A stretch of 64,000 nucleotides of DNA, from contig NZ_JARLTC010000002.1 in assembly GCF_029382225.1 (NCBI RefSeq), positions 124,001-188,000 on the forward strand. Direction: 5' to 3'. The notes beneath the pieces were generated by a model, which was not told the origin of the DNA, made no database searches, and saw only the letters and a list, made by a program, of their open reading frames with translations. Positions 55,072 to 63,455 of this stretch are shown in pieces (position 1 is the first letter of the stretch; each line of letters starts with the position of its first letter). Source of the DNA: Spongiactinospora sp. TRM90649 (GTDB lineage Bacteria > Actinomycetota > Actinomycetes > Streptosporangiales > Streptosporangiaceae). The position numbers and the translations under genes were made by a program.

Positions 55072-55484
55072 CACAACAGCACTCCCGCCGCACCCCAATG
55101 CCCTCGCTCCGCTCAGACGTTCTTCCTAGGGTCGAGCTCCGCCCGGACGCTCGCGCCACCAGCCGAACACTTGGACGCCGTAGCCGGGAAACGCACACCG
55201 GGCAGGAGCCCTGGAGCCGCTCGCGGGTGCCTGGCCACTGGGCTGCCCGCCACCGGATTGGCATCGTCGTGGGTTTCCGGCGACCGTCCACGCCGCGGTG
55301 GGCGTGCTGTTCGATCAGGTCCAAGCGGTCCCAGCGTGCAGCAGGTGGTCTACGACATCGGCCACCGCTCCCGATCGCCGCCTACGAAGGCGGCCTGGTC
55401 GGACCCGACCGCGGCCATGACTGAGTCAGCAGCCGAGAACCTCGGCCGCTCCCCGGTCGCTGACCAAGGTCCTCACCAGGGAGA
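55072..55484. other. Non-coding or fully decayed stretch
   Basis: About 410 bases with short overlapping frames and no recognisable domain. Position just before the maturase relic suggests it is eroded mobile-element sequence, but I cannot identify any part of it. Confidence 0.45.
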
Positions 55485-56035
55485 ATGCGGAGTAAGATCT
55501 CCCACCCGAACGAGCCGAAGCGCTGGATCATTGCCTTGTACTTCGGCATGTTCAATACCGCCAGGTGCGACAAGTGGGTGTCCGGGAGCCAGCACACCGG
55601 CTTCTACCCGCGCAAGTTCGCCTGGACAAATGGTCCACCACTGGACGGTCGCAGGTCGGGCCTCCCCGACGACCCGGCACTGACCGACTACTGGACCAGC
55701 GGCGCCGCCGCGGCAGACGCCGATGAATATCGCCACCCGGCGGCTTCTACGTCGGCGGGGCGGCCGATGCCTGCTTTGCCGGAGCCTGCCGGATGCACGC
55801 CGACCACGAGCCACAGAACCCGACCAAGTGGCAGCAGTGGCTCACGGCCACGCGCACAGCGATCCGCAAACAGGCAATCGCCAGCGCTGTGGGGCTCGAA
55901 GGCCGGACGAACACGCCTCATACACGCCTACTGCCGCCGACTCAGCGACGGCAAATCCAGCAACTCCACACGTCCTCGGGCCTTCAGGGCTTGCTTGAGC
56001 CGGTTGCCTGGAAAGCGCACGGCCGGTTCTGAGCC
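55485..56035 (+). pseudogene. Group II intron maturase relic (C-terminal and HNH part)
   Basis: Pieces in three frames line up with the end of actinobacterial group II intron reverse transcriptase/maturases. They are RWIIALYFGMFNTARCDKWV and GSQHTGFYPRKFAWT (frame 1), MVHHWTVAGRASP (frame shifted), DDPALTDYWT (frame 1 again), RRLLRRRGGRCLLC (third frame), then MHADHEPQNPTKWQQWLTAT and RTAIRKQAI, and RTRLIHAYCRRL (frame 1). The HNH endonuclease cysteines and HADHEPQ are recognisable. At least four frame changes are needed, so it is dead. The reverse transcriptase core is missing. Confidence 0.7.
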
Positions 56036-56049
56036 ATCCAACGAGTCCG

Positions 56050-56200
56050 GATTCGCCACGCTTTGGCACTTCGCGCGCACGGGACCGACCACCGCAACCA
56101 TGACTGGCAGAACGCCGCCATCGCCGCCTACATCTGCTGGCACAACCAGCAGGCCAGCCCGAAGGTCAGCTTCGCGGCCCCGGACCTGGTCTCGACCTCT
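56050..56200 (+). pseudogene. Probable transposase C-terminal fragment (IS630-like)
   Basis: In one frame this reads ALRAHGTDHRNHDWQNAAIA followed by AYICWHNQQASPKVSFA, which resembles the C-terminal GTDH ... AYIRWRN segment of IS630-group transposases. There is no start, no catalytic core and no inverted repeat that I can see. Moderate confidence. Confidence 0.45.
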
Positions 56201-56283
56201 ACATCGCCACCACCGGCTCCTGATCGGCTACGCACGAGCAGCCTTGGCCCCTCAACCCCTGAGGGGCTCGCGGCGGGGACCAC

Positions 56284-56678
56284 TTAGCGGGTCAGTCTCA
56301 GCAGGTAGCTGATGTCTCGGTCGAAGGTGACCTCGCGCAGGATCGTGGTCGGTCGCCCGTCTTGCACGCGCCAGATGAACGTGTAGAGCACCAGCTCGCC
56401 GTCCTTGACTCGCCGCATCACGATCGCGGCCTGGTCGCCGAGGTCTGTGGTGGCCGGGAAGGTCACGTCGTCGACGGACTCACCGATCCGCTGTCCCTGC
56501 TCGCGCAGCGCCCGGAAGGGGCCATGAACTGGTCTTTGGTCAGGGTGATCGTTTGTCCTGCCTGGTCGACCCGTACGTACTCGAATTCGGGGTCGTAGAT
56601 CCGGTCCAGCGCGTCGATGTCCATGGCCAGTCCGGCCTTGAGGTAGGTCCACATGCTGTCCACGAGTGTCTGATTCAT
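56284..56678 (-). pseudogene. SnoaL/NTF2-like gene with a one-base frameshift
   Basis: Starts MNQTLVDSMWTYLKAGLAMD and continues DIDALDRIYDPEFEYVRVDQ to the segment LTKDQFMAP. After the C-run at 56518-56521 the reading continues only in the next frame as FRALREQGQRIGESVDDVTF through to RDISYLLRLTR. Adding one C would restore a normal protein of about 131 residues of the nuclear-transport-factor-2/SnoaL fold with unknown ligand. It is divergent from a TetR gene, sharing a double operator. The break may be real or a homopolymer error. Confidence 0.75.
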
Positions 56679-56691
56679 GACATCACCTCTC

Positions 56692-56732
56692 TATAACGGC
56701 GTTACATCACGATTCAATGTAACATAGTTATA
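56692..56732. promoter_or_regulatory. Symmetric double TetR-type operator
   Basis: The layout is TATAAC-N4-TTACAT-N9-ATGTAA-N4-GTTATA, a 41-bp element with full dyad symmetry of the named blocks. It contains two copies of the small palindrome TAAC-N3-GTTA (56694-56704 and 56720-56730), 26 bp apart, about 2.5 helical turns. It lies between the divergent SnoaL-like and TetR genes. Confidence 0.8.
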
Positions 56733-56743
56733 GGCTGGTCGTC

Positions 56744-57334
56744 ATGGACGCGGAGACGATCGTCAGCGAGGGCCTGGCGCTGCTGAAGCGGGAAGGGCTG
56801 GCCGGGGTGACCTTCCGCAAGCTCACCGCTGGCTTGCAGGTCAAGGCCCCGGCCATCTACTGGCGGTTTCAGGACAAGCGGGAGTTGCTCGACGCCATGG
56901 CCGAGGCGATGCTGCAGGAGGAGTTCGGCGAGCTGGAGCCGATGCCGCCCGGCCAGGCCTGGCAGCCGTGGCTGAGCGAGGTACTGCACCGCCTGCGCCG
57001 GGCGATGCTCGCCTACCCCGACGGCGCCCGGATCGTGGCCGGCGCCCGGCCGCCGAACACACCCACGCTCGCGCGCATCCCCGAATACGGGCTGCGCGCG
57101 CTGGAAGACAGCGGGCTGTCCCTGCCAGCCGCGGCCACCGTCGTCTACACCGCCGTCCACTACGTCTTCGGCCACGTCATCGAGGAGCAGGACTCAGCCG
57201 AGGCCCAACCCACCGAGGAGTTCGCGCTGGCCTACCCGACGGTGGCCCGGGTGATGCACGAGGGCCGCCGCGTCGGCCTGACCTCCGACGACGTCTTCGA
57301 CGCAGGCCTGTCCCTCATCATCGGGAGCCGCTGA
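56744..57334 (+). CDS. TetR-family regulator (TetR class C-terminal domain)
   Basis: A 196-residue repressor. The helix-turn-helix is VTFRKLTAGLQVKAPAIYWRF (about residues 22-42), followed by KRELLDAMAEAML. The C-terminal part (GARIVAGARPPNTPTLARI ... HYVFGHVIEEQ) resembles the ligand domain of tetracycline-repressor-class proteins. It is divergent from the broken SnoaL-like gene and probably binds the double operator between them, controlling itself and that gene. Confidence 0.9.
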   Translation: MDAETIVSEGLALLKREGLAGVTFRKLTAGLQVKAPAIYWRFQDKRELLDAMAEAMLQEEFGELEPMPPGQAWQPWLSEVLHRLRRAMLAYPDGARIVAGARPPNTPTLARIPEYGLRALEDSGLSLPAAATVVYTAVHYVFGHVIEEQDSAEAQPTEEFALAYPTVARVMHEGRRVGLTSDDVFDAGLSLIIGSR

Positions 57335-57337
57335 TCA

Positions 57338-57490
57338 AGCGGAGATCTTCTCCATCGTGCAACGAAAGTCGTCTCACCCAACGACTTCACCGGCCTTGAC
57401 CAGGCGGAAAACCGACTCATCGCCCTCGAGCGGCGTTGCAACGAGACCGCACGGCCCTTCCGATGGAAGTTAGCCCCGGCAGACCTCGAG
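57338..57490 (+). pseudogene. IS630-family transposase C-terminal relic with frameshift
   Basis: EIFSIVQRK (57342-57368) is followed, one base back, by VVSPNDFTGLDQAENRLIAL and then ERRCNETARPFRWKLAPADL. Together they match the C-terminus of IS630-type DDE transposases (FSIVQRKVVSPNDF ... RYNATAxPFxWKF). One base is missing at the join, and no upstream part is present, so this is a dead fragment that abuts the TetR stop. Confidence 0.7.
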
Positions 57491-57519
57491 GACCTGCCGA
57501 CTCTAGCCTGGCCGGCTCG

Positions 57520-57560
57520 GCCGTGCCCGAGCGCACTCCCAAGGCCATCCGGGCCGCCCT
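57520..57560. repeat. 41-bp copy of the DUF6247 gene start (first copy)
   Basis: Matches 57739-57779 at 40 of 41 bases, in the same orientation, 219 bp apart. The second copy is the coding sequence for AVPERTPKAIRAAL in the intact antitoxin-like gene; this first copy has no frame continuing beyond it. Confidence 0.85.
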
Positions 57561-57609
57561 GGTGGGTGCCTGACTCACAAGGTGTTAAGGGCCTGCACAT
57601 CGCGGGTAG

Positions 57610-57655
57610 CCACGCTACGGTGAGTGGAGACGGGTGACCACACTACGGTGAATGG
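57610..57655. promoter_or_regulatory. Pair of 18-bp direct repeats upstream of the toxin-antitoxin genes
   Basis: CCACGCTACGGTGAGTGG (57610-57627) and CCACACTACGGTGAATGG (57638-57655) are 16/18 identical and start 28 bp apart, ending 50 bp before the first gene. They could be binding sites for the antitoxin complex (inference). Confidence 0.5.
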
Positions 57656-57705
57656 GGCCGACCGACCCGGAGCCGGTCGGCACTCGACCATAGAAGGGGG
57701 CCGAG

Positions 57706-58047
57706 GTGAGCGCACAACCACACGGGCCAGGTCCGGCAGCCGTGCCCGAGCGCACCCCCAAGGCCATCCGGGCCGCCCTTGCGCCCGAGGAACTCGATGC
57801 GTTCGACCGTGGATACCGCGCTGTGATGGCTCAAGCCACCGAAGAGCTTGATCTCGCTCCCGCTATCGCCTTCGTCGACCAATGGTGGCCTCTTGCCGTT
57901 CAGCGAGCGATCGGCGACCACGACCGTCTGATGGAGGACGCGGCCCGGATCCAGGAGCGGGCGGCCCGCGGTGAGCCCCTGGGCACCGTCCCGCTGGATG
58001 AGGAATTCGCCACTCGCCTGCGTGCTCGGATCGATACCCTCGGCTAG
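57706..58047 (+). CDS. DUF6247-like protein, probable antitoxin
   Basis: A 113-residue soluble protein: MSAQPHGPGPAAVPERTPKA, then ALAPEELDAFDRGYRAVMAQ, with a helical, acidic middle and the C-terminal DEEFATRLRARIDTLG. The pattern fits DUF6247, a group common in Streptosporangiaceae and usually followed by a RelE-like gene. GTG start at 57706, after GAAGGGGGCCGAG. The next gene begins directly after its TAG. Antitoxin role is inferred from this pairing. Confidence 0.7.
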   Translation: MSAQPHGPGPAAVPERTPKAIRAALAPEELDAFDRGYRAVMAQATEELDLAPAIAFVDQWWPLAVQRAIGDHDRLMEDAARIQERAARGEPLGTVPLDEEFATRLRARIDTLG

Positions 58048-58302
58048 GTGTATCGGGTCGACGCGCATCCAACCGCCTCTGAGCAGATCGACGCTCTCCC
58101 TACCCACGCGCTTGTCCCCCTCATGGAACTCTGGACGGCGCTGGGGGTCGCGCCATGGGGTTTCCCGCCGTACAACCAGGCGAAGCAGGACGGACCGATG
58201 CGCATGACGATCTTCGGAGACCACAAGCAAGGCTACGCTGTCTTCCTCATTCTCGAAGAGCAGCGTCGTGTCGAGATCCTCAGACTCGTGTGGGTGGACT
58301 GA
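58048..58302 (+). CDS. RelE/ParE-superfamily toxin-like protein
   Basis: An 84-residue protein with the compact fold pattern of RelE/ParE toxins: MYRVDAHPTASEQIDALP, a helical pair, then strands RMTIFGDHKQGYAVFLILEE and VEILRLVWVD. GTG start immediately after the DUF6247 stop, so the two are translated as a pair. It would be an mRNA interferase or gyrase poison if active, but the key basic residues of RelE cannot be assigned with confidence. Confidence 0.7.
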   Translation: MYRVDAHPTASEQIDALPTHALVPLMELWTALGVAPWGFPPYNQAKQDGPMRMTIFGDHKQGYAVFLILEEQRRVEILRLVWVD

Positions 58303-58306
58303 CCGG

Positions 58307-58985
58307 CTACCAGCCCACGCCTAGCACCGCCTTGCCTGCTATCTGGCGGGTGAGGAGAGTTTGGGCGGCGGGTTCGATTTCTTGCCAGGGGCGGCGGTGG
58401 GTGACTTCCGGGGAGAGGCGGCCTTCGGCGACGAAGATGAGGAGAGTGGCGAGGTCGGGGCCGGGGGCGTGGGCGTGGGCGTCGCCGAAGGTGCTGATCG
58501 TTTTGGGCGGCTGAGGGAGAACAATGAATACGGCTCGAAGACGGCGGCCTCTTCGGAGGCCGAGCCGATGGTCCGGATGACGCCGCCCTCCGCCAGCAGT
58601 GCCCAGGCCGCCGCCAGCTGCGGGCCGCCGACTTTGTCGAGGATGAGGTCGATGGGCCGGTCGATGCCGGTCAAGCCGACCACCACCTGGCTCGCACCCA
58701 ACTCGGCGAGGCCCTGCGCGCGGGCGGGTGAGCCGACGGAGGCAATGACGTGGGCGCCGCCGAGGGCGGCGAGTTGGACGGCGTAGCGGCCGACGCCTCC
58801 GGCCGCGCCGGTGATCAGGACGCGGCGGCCGAGGATATCGCGGGAGCGGACGGTGCGCAGTGCGGTGACACCTGCCATTGGCAGGGCGGCGGCGTCGGCG
58901 AGGTCGACCCCGGTGGGGACCTCGGCCACCGCGTCGGTGGGCACGGCCATCCGCCGGGCCCAGGCGCCGGATCGTGACGTAAGGC
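58307..58985 (-). pseudogene. Truncated and frameshifted quinone oxidoreductase (MDR family)
   Basis: The NAD(P)-binding half of a zinc-free medium-chain dehydrogenase: MAVPTDAVAEVPTGVDLADA, VLITGAAGGVGRYAVQLAAL, ASQVVVGL, DLILDKVGGPQLAAAW. After VFEPYSLFSL (about 58513-58530) the frame changes, and the true continuation reads DLATLLIFVAEGRLSPEV and ends at TAG 58307-58309 (KAVLGVGW). The first 90-100 residues (GroES-like domain) are missing. Two defects make it a pseudogene. Confidence 0.75.
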
Positions 58986-59254
58986 CGGGCGGCGTCGGCG
59001 CACGTCCGCGCGGAGCGGGTGCGGATGGGCGACTCGGGGTGATCATGATGTCGCTGCCGTGCCGTCCAGCGGATTCACCGCGTTCGGTCGCTTCTTCCCG
59101 GATACGGGTCCAGGCGACCAAGCCGGTGGCGGCAGCGTCGGGCGAAGCCCGACACAAAAAGAACAGTCCGAGCGGAGCGAGGCCCTTTTCGGCAGCGCGG
59201 ACGGCAGCGCCATCGGACGGCGCTCGACCAGCGGTAGGCCCGGAACGGTCCAGG
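58986..59254. other. Intergenic stretch with one small hairpin
   Basis: No gene is visible. GTCGGGC and GCCCGAC flank GAA at 59137-59153, followed on the plus strand by an A-run. It lies upstream of the broken MDR gene and downstream of the nucleotidyltransferase gene and may help end the latter's transcript. Confidence 0.4.
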
Positions 59255-60358
59255 TCAGGTGTCGGCGGAGAAGCGGATGGCGCACTCGGGCAGGTGGACG
59301 TCGGGCCATACTCGCGCGCCCGCGCGCAGCTCGTTGCCCGGCCCGATGACCGCGCGGTCGCCGATGACGGCGTCGCGCACCACCGCGCCCGCCTCCACCC
59401 GCGCCCCCGGTCCCACGACCGAGTCGGACACCACCGCGCCCGCGCGGATCACCGCACCGTCGCCCACGACGCTGCCGGAGACCGTCGCGCCGGACTCGAC
59501 GACCGCGCCCGCGCCCACCGCCGTGCCGCCCATGACCTTGGCCTCCGGCGAGATCCGCGCCCCGGGCATGGCCAGCGCCTCGCCGGGCACGCCCGGCAGC
59601 GCGGGTGAGGACAGGCGGCCGAGCACCAGGTCGCGCGAGCCCTGCACGAACGCCTCGGGAGTGCCGACGTCGAGCCAGTAGGACCGGTCGGCGTAGCCGA
59701 GGACCCGCTCGCCCGCCTCGATCAGGCCGGGGAAGGTCTCGCGCTCCACGGAGACGACCTCGCCCGCCGGGATGGTGTCGATCACCGACCGGGTGAACAC
59801 GTAACACCCCGCGTTGATCAGGTTCGTCACGGGGTTCGGTGTCTTCTCCAGAAACGCGGTGACCCGCCCGTCGTCGTCGATCGGCACGCAGCCGAACCTG
59901 GACGGATCGTCCACCTCGGTCAGGTGCAGCGTGACCGCCGCACCCCTCGTGACATGGCGTTCGACCTGGGCGCCGATGTCGTGGCCGGACAGGGTGTCGC
60001 CGTTGAGGATCAGCACCGGGGAATCCGGCCCGCAGGTGAGCGCGTCGGCCGCGTTGCGGATCGCGCCGCCCGTGCCGAGCGGGGTCTCCTCCGTCATGTA
60101 GTGCAGGTCGAGCCCGAAGGCGGACCCGTCACCGAACGCCTCGGCGAACATCGACGCCCGGTAGGAGGTGGCGAAGACGATACGGCGCACGCCATGCGCG
60201 CGGGCACGGGCGAGCTGGTGGGCGAGGAAGGGGACACCCGCCGTGGGAAGCAGTGGTTTGGGGACGCCCAGCGTCAGCGGGCGCAGCCGGGTGCCCTTTC
60301 CTCCGACCAGGAGGATGGCTTCGAGGTCACCACGGCCGGGCGAAGAGTGCTCCGTCAC
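59255..60358 (-). CDS. Sugar nucleotidyltransferase (mannose-1-phosphate guanylyltransferase type)
   Basis: A 367-residue enzyme making a nucleotide sugar, most likely GDP-mannose. The N-terminal nucleotidyltransferase domain opens LEAILLVGGKGTRLRPLTLG with PKPLLP close by and VLILNGDTL in the middle. The C-terminal part (about 250-367) is a left-handed beta-helix of hexapeptide repeats (GAVVESGATVSGSVVGDGAV). GTG start. It supplies the neighbouring glycosyltransferase and ties in with ManB at 33-34 kb; glucose-1-P specificity (RmlA-like) cannot be excluded. Confidence 0.88.
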   Translation of the reverse strand: MTEHSSPGRGDLEAILLVGGKGTRLRPLTLGVPKPLLPTAGVPFLAHQLARARAHGVRRIVFATSYRASMFAEAFGDGSAFGLDLHYMTEETPLGTGGAIRNAADALTCGPDSPVLILNGDTLSGHDIGAQVERHVTRGAAVTLHLTEVDDPSRFGCVPIDDDGRVTAFLEKTPNPVTNLINAGCYVFTRSVIDTIPAGEVVSVERETFPGLIEAGERVLGYADRSYWLDVGTPEAFVQGSRDLVLGRLSSPALPGVPGEALAMPGARISPEAKVMGGTAVGAGAVVESGATVSGSVVGDGAVIRAGAVVSDSVVGPGARVEAGAVVRDAVIGDRAVIGPGNELRAGARVWPDVHLPECAIRFSADT

Positions 60359-60376
60359 CCCCGCGAGCGTAGCCGA

Positions 60377-61519
60377 CTATTCCAGTGCGCGTTGGTAACA
60401 GACCAGATGCGCCTCGGCCGACGCCTCCCAGGTGAACTCGCGGGCCCGGTCGAGCCCGGCCGACGCGAGCCGTTCGCGGCGCATCGGCGAGTTCAGCAGC
60501 TCCGACAGCGCCGCGGCGATGCTGTCGGCGTCGGGCTCGGTGTAGGCGACGGCCTCGCCGCCGACCTCGGGTAGCGAGGTGCGGTGGGTGGTCAGCACCG
60601 GCGCGCCGCAGGCCATCGCCTCCAGCACGGGCAGGCCGAACCCTTCCTCCCTGGACGGGAACGCCACGGCGAGCGCGCCGCCGAGGAAACCGGGCAGGTC
60701 GGCGAAGGACAGGTAGCCGGGCCGGACCACCCGGACCGTCGCGGCGACCTCGCTGACGGCCTCCTCCACGCCCTCGTCGCGGACGGCACCGGCCAGCACC
60801 AGCGCGGGCGCCTCGGCGAAACCGCCGACCGCGCGGGCGAAGCCCCTGATCAGGTTCGGCACGTTCTTACGCGGCTCCATGCCGCCGAGGAACGCGATGT
60901 ACGGCTGGCCGTGCAGCCCCAGCCGGTCGGCCACCCGCTTGACCTCGTGCTCGCCCGGCCGGTGGAAGAGGCCCTGGTCGACGCCGTGATAGGCGACGTC
61001 GATGCGCGTCGGGTCGGCCGACAGCACCCGGACCAGCTCCTCACGGGTGGCCTTGGACGGCACGACGACCCGCGTCGCGTGCCGCACCGAGGTGCGCGTG
61101 GCCGAGCGGAAGAACGCCGCCTTGACCGCCCCGTGCTGGTCGGGGTCGGTGAACCAGGTGACGTCGTGCACGGTGACCACGGTCGGCATGCCCGGCCGCA
61201 GCGGAATCGAGTAGTAGGGGGCGTGGATCACCTGCGCGCCGACCTGCTTGGCCAGCACCGGCACACTGGTCTGCTCCCAGTTGAGCCGGGCGGCGCGGTT
61301 GGTGATCGACGGCGGGCCGGACAGGACTCGCGCGGACGGCGCCAGCCGCTTGTAGCGTTCGACGTCGGCACGCTGGCAGGCCACCGCGAGATCGGCGCCC
61401 GCGCTGTCGAGAGCGGCGACAAGCCCCTCGACATACCTGCTCAGCGCACCGCGATCGGCCGGAACCGCTGCCGCGTCGAGGAGCACTCGAGGCGTCAAGG
61501 AAGATCGCTCCCCCTCCAT
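60377..61519 (-). CDS. Family 4 glycosyltransferase
   Basis: A 380-residue GT-B enzyme. The acceptor half carries VIHAPYYSIPLRPGMPTVVT and TVHDVTWFTDPDQHG; the donor half carries YIAFLGGMEPRKNVPNLI and the GT4 signature FPSREEGFGLPVLEAMACGAP. It transfers a hexose, probably mannose, to an envelope glycan or lipid at the inner membrane face. ATG 61517-61519; no good RBS is visible. It lies 18 nt upstream of the nucleotidyltransferase gene on the same strand. Confidence 0.93.
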   Translation of the reverse strand: MEGERSSLTPRVLLDAAAVPADRGALSRYVEGLVAALDSAGADLAVACQRADVERYKRLAPSARVLSGPPSITNRAARLNWEQTSVPVLAKQVGAQVIHAPYYSIPLRPGMPTVVTVHDVTWFTDPDQHGAVKAAFFRSATRTSVRHATRVVVPSKATREELVRVLSADPTRIDVAYHGVDQGLFHRPGEHEVKRVADRLGLHGQPYIAFLGGMEPRKNVPNLIRGFARAVGGFAEAPALVLAGAVRDEGVEEAVSEVAATVRVVRPGYLSFADLPGFLGGALAVAFPSREEGFGLPVLEAMACGAPVLTTHRTSLPEVGGEAVAYTEPDADSIAAALSELLNSPMRRERLASAGLDRAREFTWEASAEAHLVCYQRALE

Positions 61520-61588
61520 GATCTGCGGGACCGTGCGTCCCCTCTATAGACAACTCTATGGCCAGCGTCCCCGGAATCGTGCGGTAAA

Positions 61589-62548
61589 TCACAGGGCATT
61601 TCGAGGGGCCTTGTCACCTTGAGGTTGGGATTTTGGGACCGCTGTGGAACGTGCCGCCAGCGCCGCCGTCCCGGCGCACACCAGATCCCCCGCTATGAGC
61701 ACGATTCTGGAGGTCAGCGCCACCGCGATGGCCGCTCCGGAGGGCAGTACCGGCGACAGGACGGCCACCATCGCGAGCTCGCGCACCCCGGCCCCCGCGG
61801 GCACCACGAACGTCATGATCCCCAGGCACCACGACAGCGCGAAGGCGCCCACCGCGAAGACCGCGAGCCGGGGTCCCGACACGCCGGAGACGCCTGCGTC
61901 GGCGAGGATCGCGGCCAGGTGCAGGCCGTAGGCGATCCAGCCGGACAGCGCCCAGCCGAGCGCGGTCAGCATGCCGCGCCGGGTCAGCGGGCGCTCCAGC
62001 GGCTCGCGCCGCAGCGACCGCAGGCCGAAGCCGATCAGCGCGTTGATCACGCGCGGTTCCAGCAGCACGGCGAGCACCGGCACCAGCAAAAGCGCCCAGG
62101 AGTAGGGGCCGATCGAGGCCGGCCCGGCCGCCAGCAGGGTCACGGCGGCGACCAGCAGGCCGCTGGCCATCTGCACGGGCAGGGTCAGGAAGAACGCGGC
62201 GGCGCTGCGCGAACGCGGGACGCCGAGGTCGCGCCCCATCTCCATCTGCGCGAGCACCGGCCACAGCGAACCGGGAATGTACTTGCCGAGCTGCCCGACG
62301 AAGAACACCTTGGCGGCCTGGCGCACCGGCAGCGGCGAGCCGAGGTCGGCCAGCAGCGCCCGCCAGGTCAGCATGCCGCCGCCCAGCGCGGCGAGCACGG
62401 CGGCCAGCGACAGCGCCACGGAAACCCAGGACAGCTCGGCGAAACCGGCCACGACGGCGTCCCACTCGCGGCCCACAGCCCACACCCCGAAGCCGAGCGC
62501 GATGACCAGGAAGACGGCCCGCGCCGCGCCCTTCGCGGTGATTCTCAC
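61589..62548 (-). CDS. Flippase-like membrane protein (LPG synthase TM / UPF0104 family)
   Basis: A 319-residue membrane protein with about eight segments and the family signature VFFVGQLGKYIPGSLWPVLA. Relatives include the membrane domain of lysylphosphatidylglycerol synthase and AglD-like proteins, thought to move or modify lipid-linked sugars. GTG start overlaps the upstream methyltransferase stop (GTGA). A paralog starts at 63456 on the opposite strand. Confidence 0.9.
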   Translation of the reverse strand: MRITAKGAARAVFLVIALGFGVWAVGREWDAVVAGFAELSWVSVALSLAAVLAALGGGMLTWRALLADLGSPLPVRQAAKVFFVGQLGKYIPGSLWPVLAQMEMGRDLGVPRSRSAAAFFLTLPVQMASGLLVAAVTLLAAGPASIGPYSWALLLVPVLAVLLEPRVINALIGFGLRSLRREPLERPLTRRGMLTALGWALSGWIAYGLHLAAILADAGVSGVSGPRLAVFAVGAFALSWCLGIMTFVVPAGAGVRELAMVAVLSPVLPSGAAIAVALTSRIVLIAGDLVCAGTAALAARSTAVPKSQPQGDKAPRNAL

Positions 62549-63387
62549 AGCGTGCGCACCGGATCGGGCGGCTGCGGCAGCCTCGGGCCCGCCGGACGGC
62601 GGTCGCCCTTGGTCGCGATCCACAGGTAGGTCGGCACGACCGGCAGCAGCGCCCGCAGCGCGGCGCGGGGCGTGCCGCCGAGCACCGCGCGCGCGATCCG
62701 CCCGGCCGCGCCGGGGAACAGCTCGCCGCCCGCGAACCGCTCGGGCGTGGCCAGCACCGGGAACGTGTAGTCGTAGACGCGGAAGCCGTGCGCCATCCGG
62801 CGCAGGCCGCGCCGGGTGCGGTAGCGCTCGTAGTAGCTGTCGGCGCGGCCGAAGGCGCGCACGTAGCGGTCGGCGAGCGCGGGCGGCAGGTAGGAGAGGA
62901 ACGGCAGCTTGTAGTGCGGCTCCATGATCCCCAGCCGGTTGCCCAGGCCCAGGTAGAGCACGCCGTCGGGGCGGAGCACCCGGCGCATCTCGGCCATGAT
63001 GGCGTCGGGGTCGACCACGTGCTCGTAGATGTGGTTGAAGACCAGCACGTCGATCGAGGAGTCGGGGAACGGCATCGCCGTGCCGTCCGCGCAGACGAAC
63101 TCCACCCGCTCGCCGAACCGCTCCGCCGCCTTGCGCAGCCCCGGCACGTCGATGTCGAGGCCGAAGGTGCGGGCCGCGCCCGCCGCCGCCAGCTCGTCGG
63201 CGATGAACCCCGCCGAGCAGCCGACGTCGGCGACGGTCAGCCCCGCGAGGGGGGCCTCACCGGTGCGTCCCAGGAAGTGGCCGAGCACGGCGATGATCTT
63301 CGCGGCCTTTCGGCGGCGCTTCTCCTCGTCGAGCATCGCGCCCTGGAACTCGGAGTAGGCGAGCTGCGCCTGGCGTTGCTTTCCCAC
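62545..63387 (-). CDS. SAM-dependent methyltransferase (class I)
   Basis: A 280-residue methyltransferase with motif I VADVGCSAGFIADEL, the acidic loop GLDIDVPGL and motif post-I FNHIYEHVVDPDAI. The C-terminal half is longer than usual and basic, with some hydrophobic stretches near membrane-associated sugar genes. It probably methylates a sugar or lipid intermediate in the cluster. GTG 63385-63387 is chosen (VGKQRQAQLAYSEFQGAM); no Met is near. It is coupled to the flippase-like gene by a 4-nt overlap. Confidence 0.87.
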   Translation of the reverse strand: MGKQRQAQLAYSEFQGAMLDEEKRRRKAAKIIAVLGHFLGRTGEAPLAGLTVADVGCSAGFIADELAAAGAARTFGLDIDVPGLRKAAERFGERVEFVCADGTAMPFPDSSIDVLVFNHIYEHVVDPDAIMAEMRRVLRPDGVLYLGLGNRLGIMEPHYKLPFLSYLPPALADRYVRAFGRADSYYERYRTRRGLRRMAHGFRVYDYTFPVLATPERFAGGELFPGAAGRIARAVLGGTPRAALRALLPVVPTYLWIATKGDRRPAGPRLPQPPDPVRTL

Positions 63388-63455
63388 GGCGCACAACAGT
63401 ACCCGGCGAGCCGGGCATCTACCGACGAGTCTCGAATACCGCATACCCTGGGCGG

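Noticed and set aside
59137..59153. Hairpin followed by an A-run as a standard terminator
   Set aside because: On the minus strand, where the neighbouring genes lie, the T-run comes before the stem rather than after it; kept only as part of the intergenic note.
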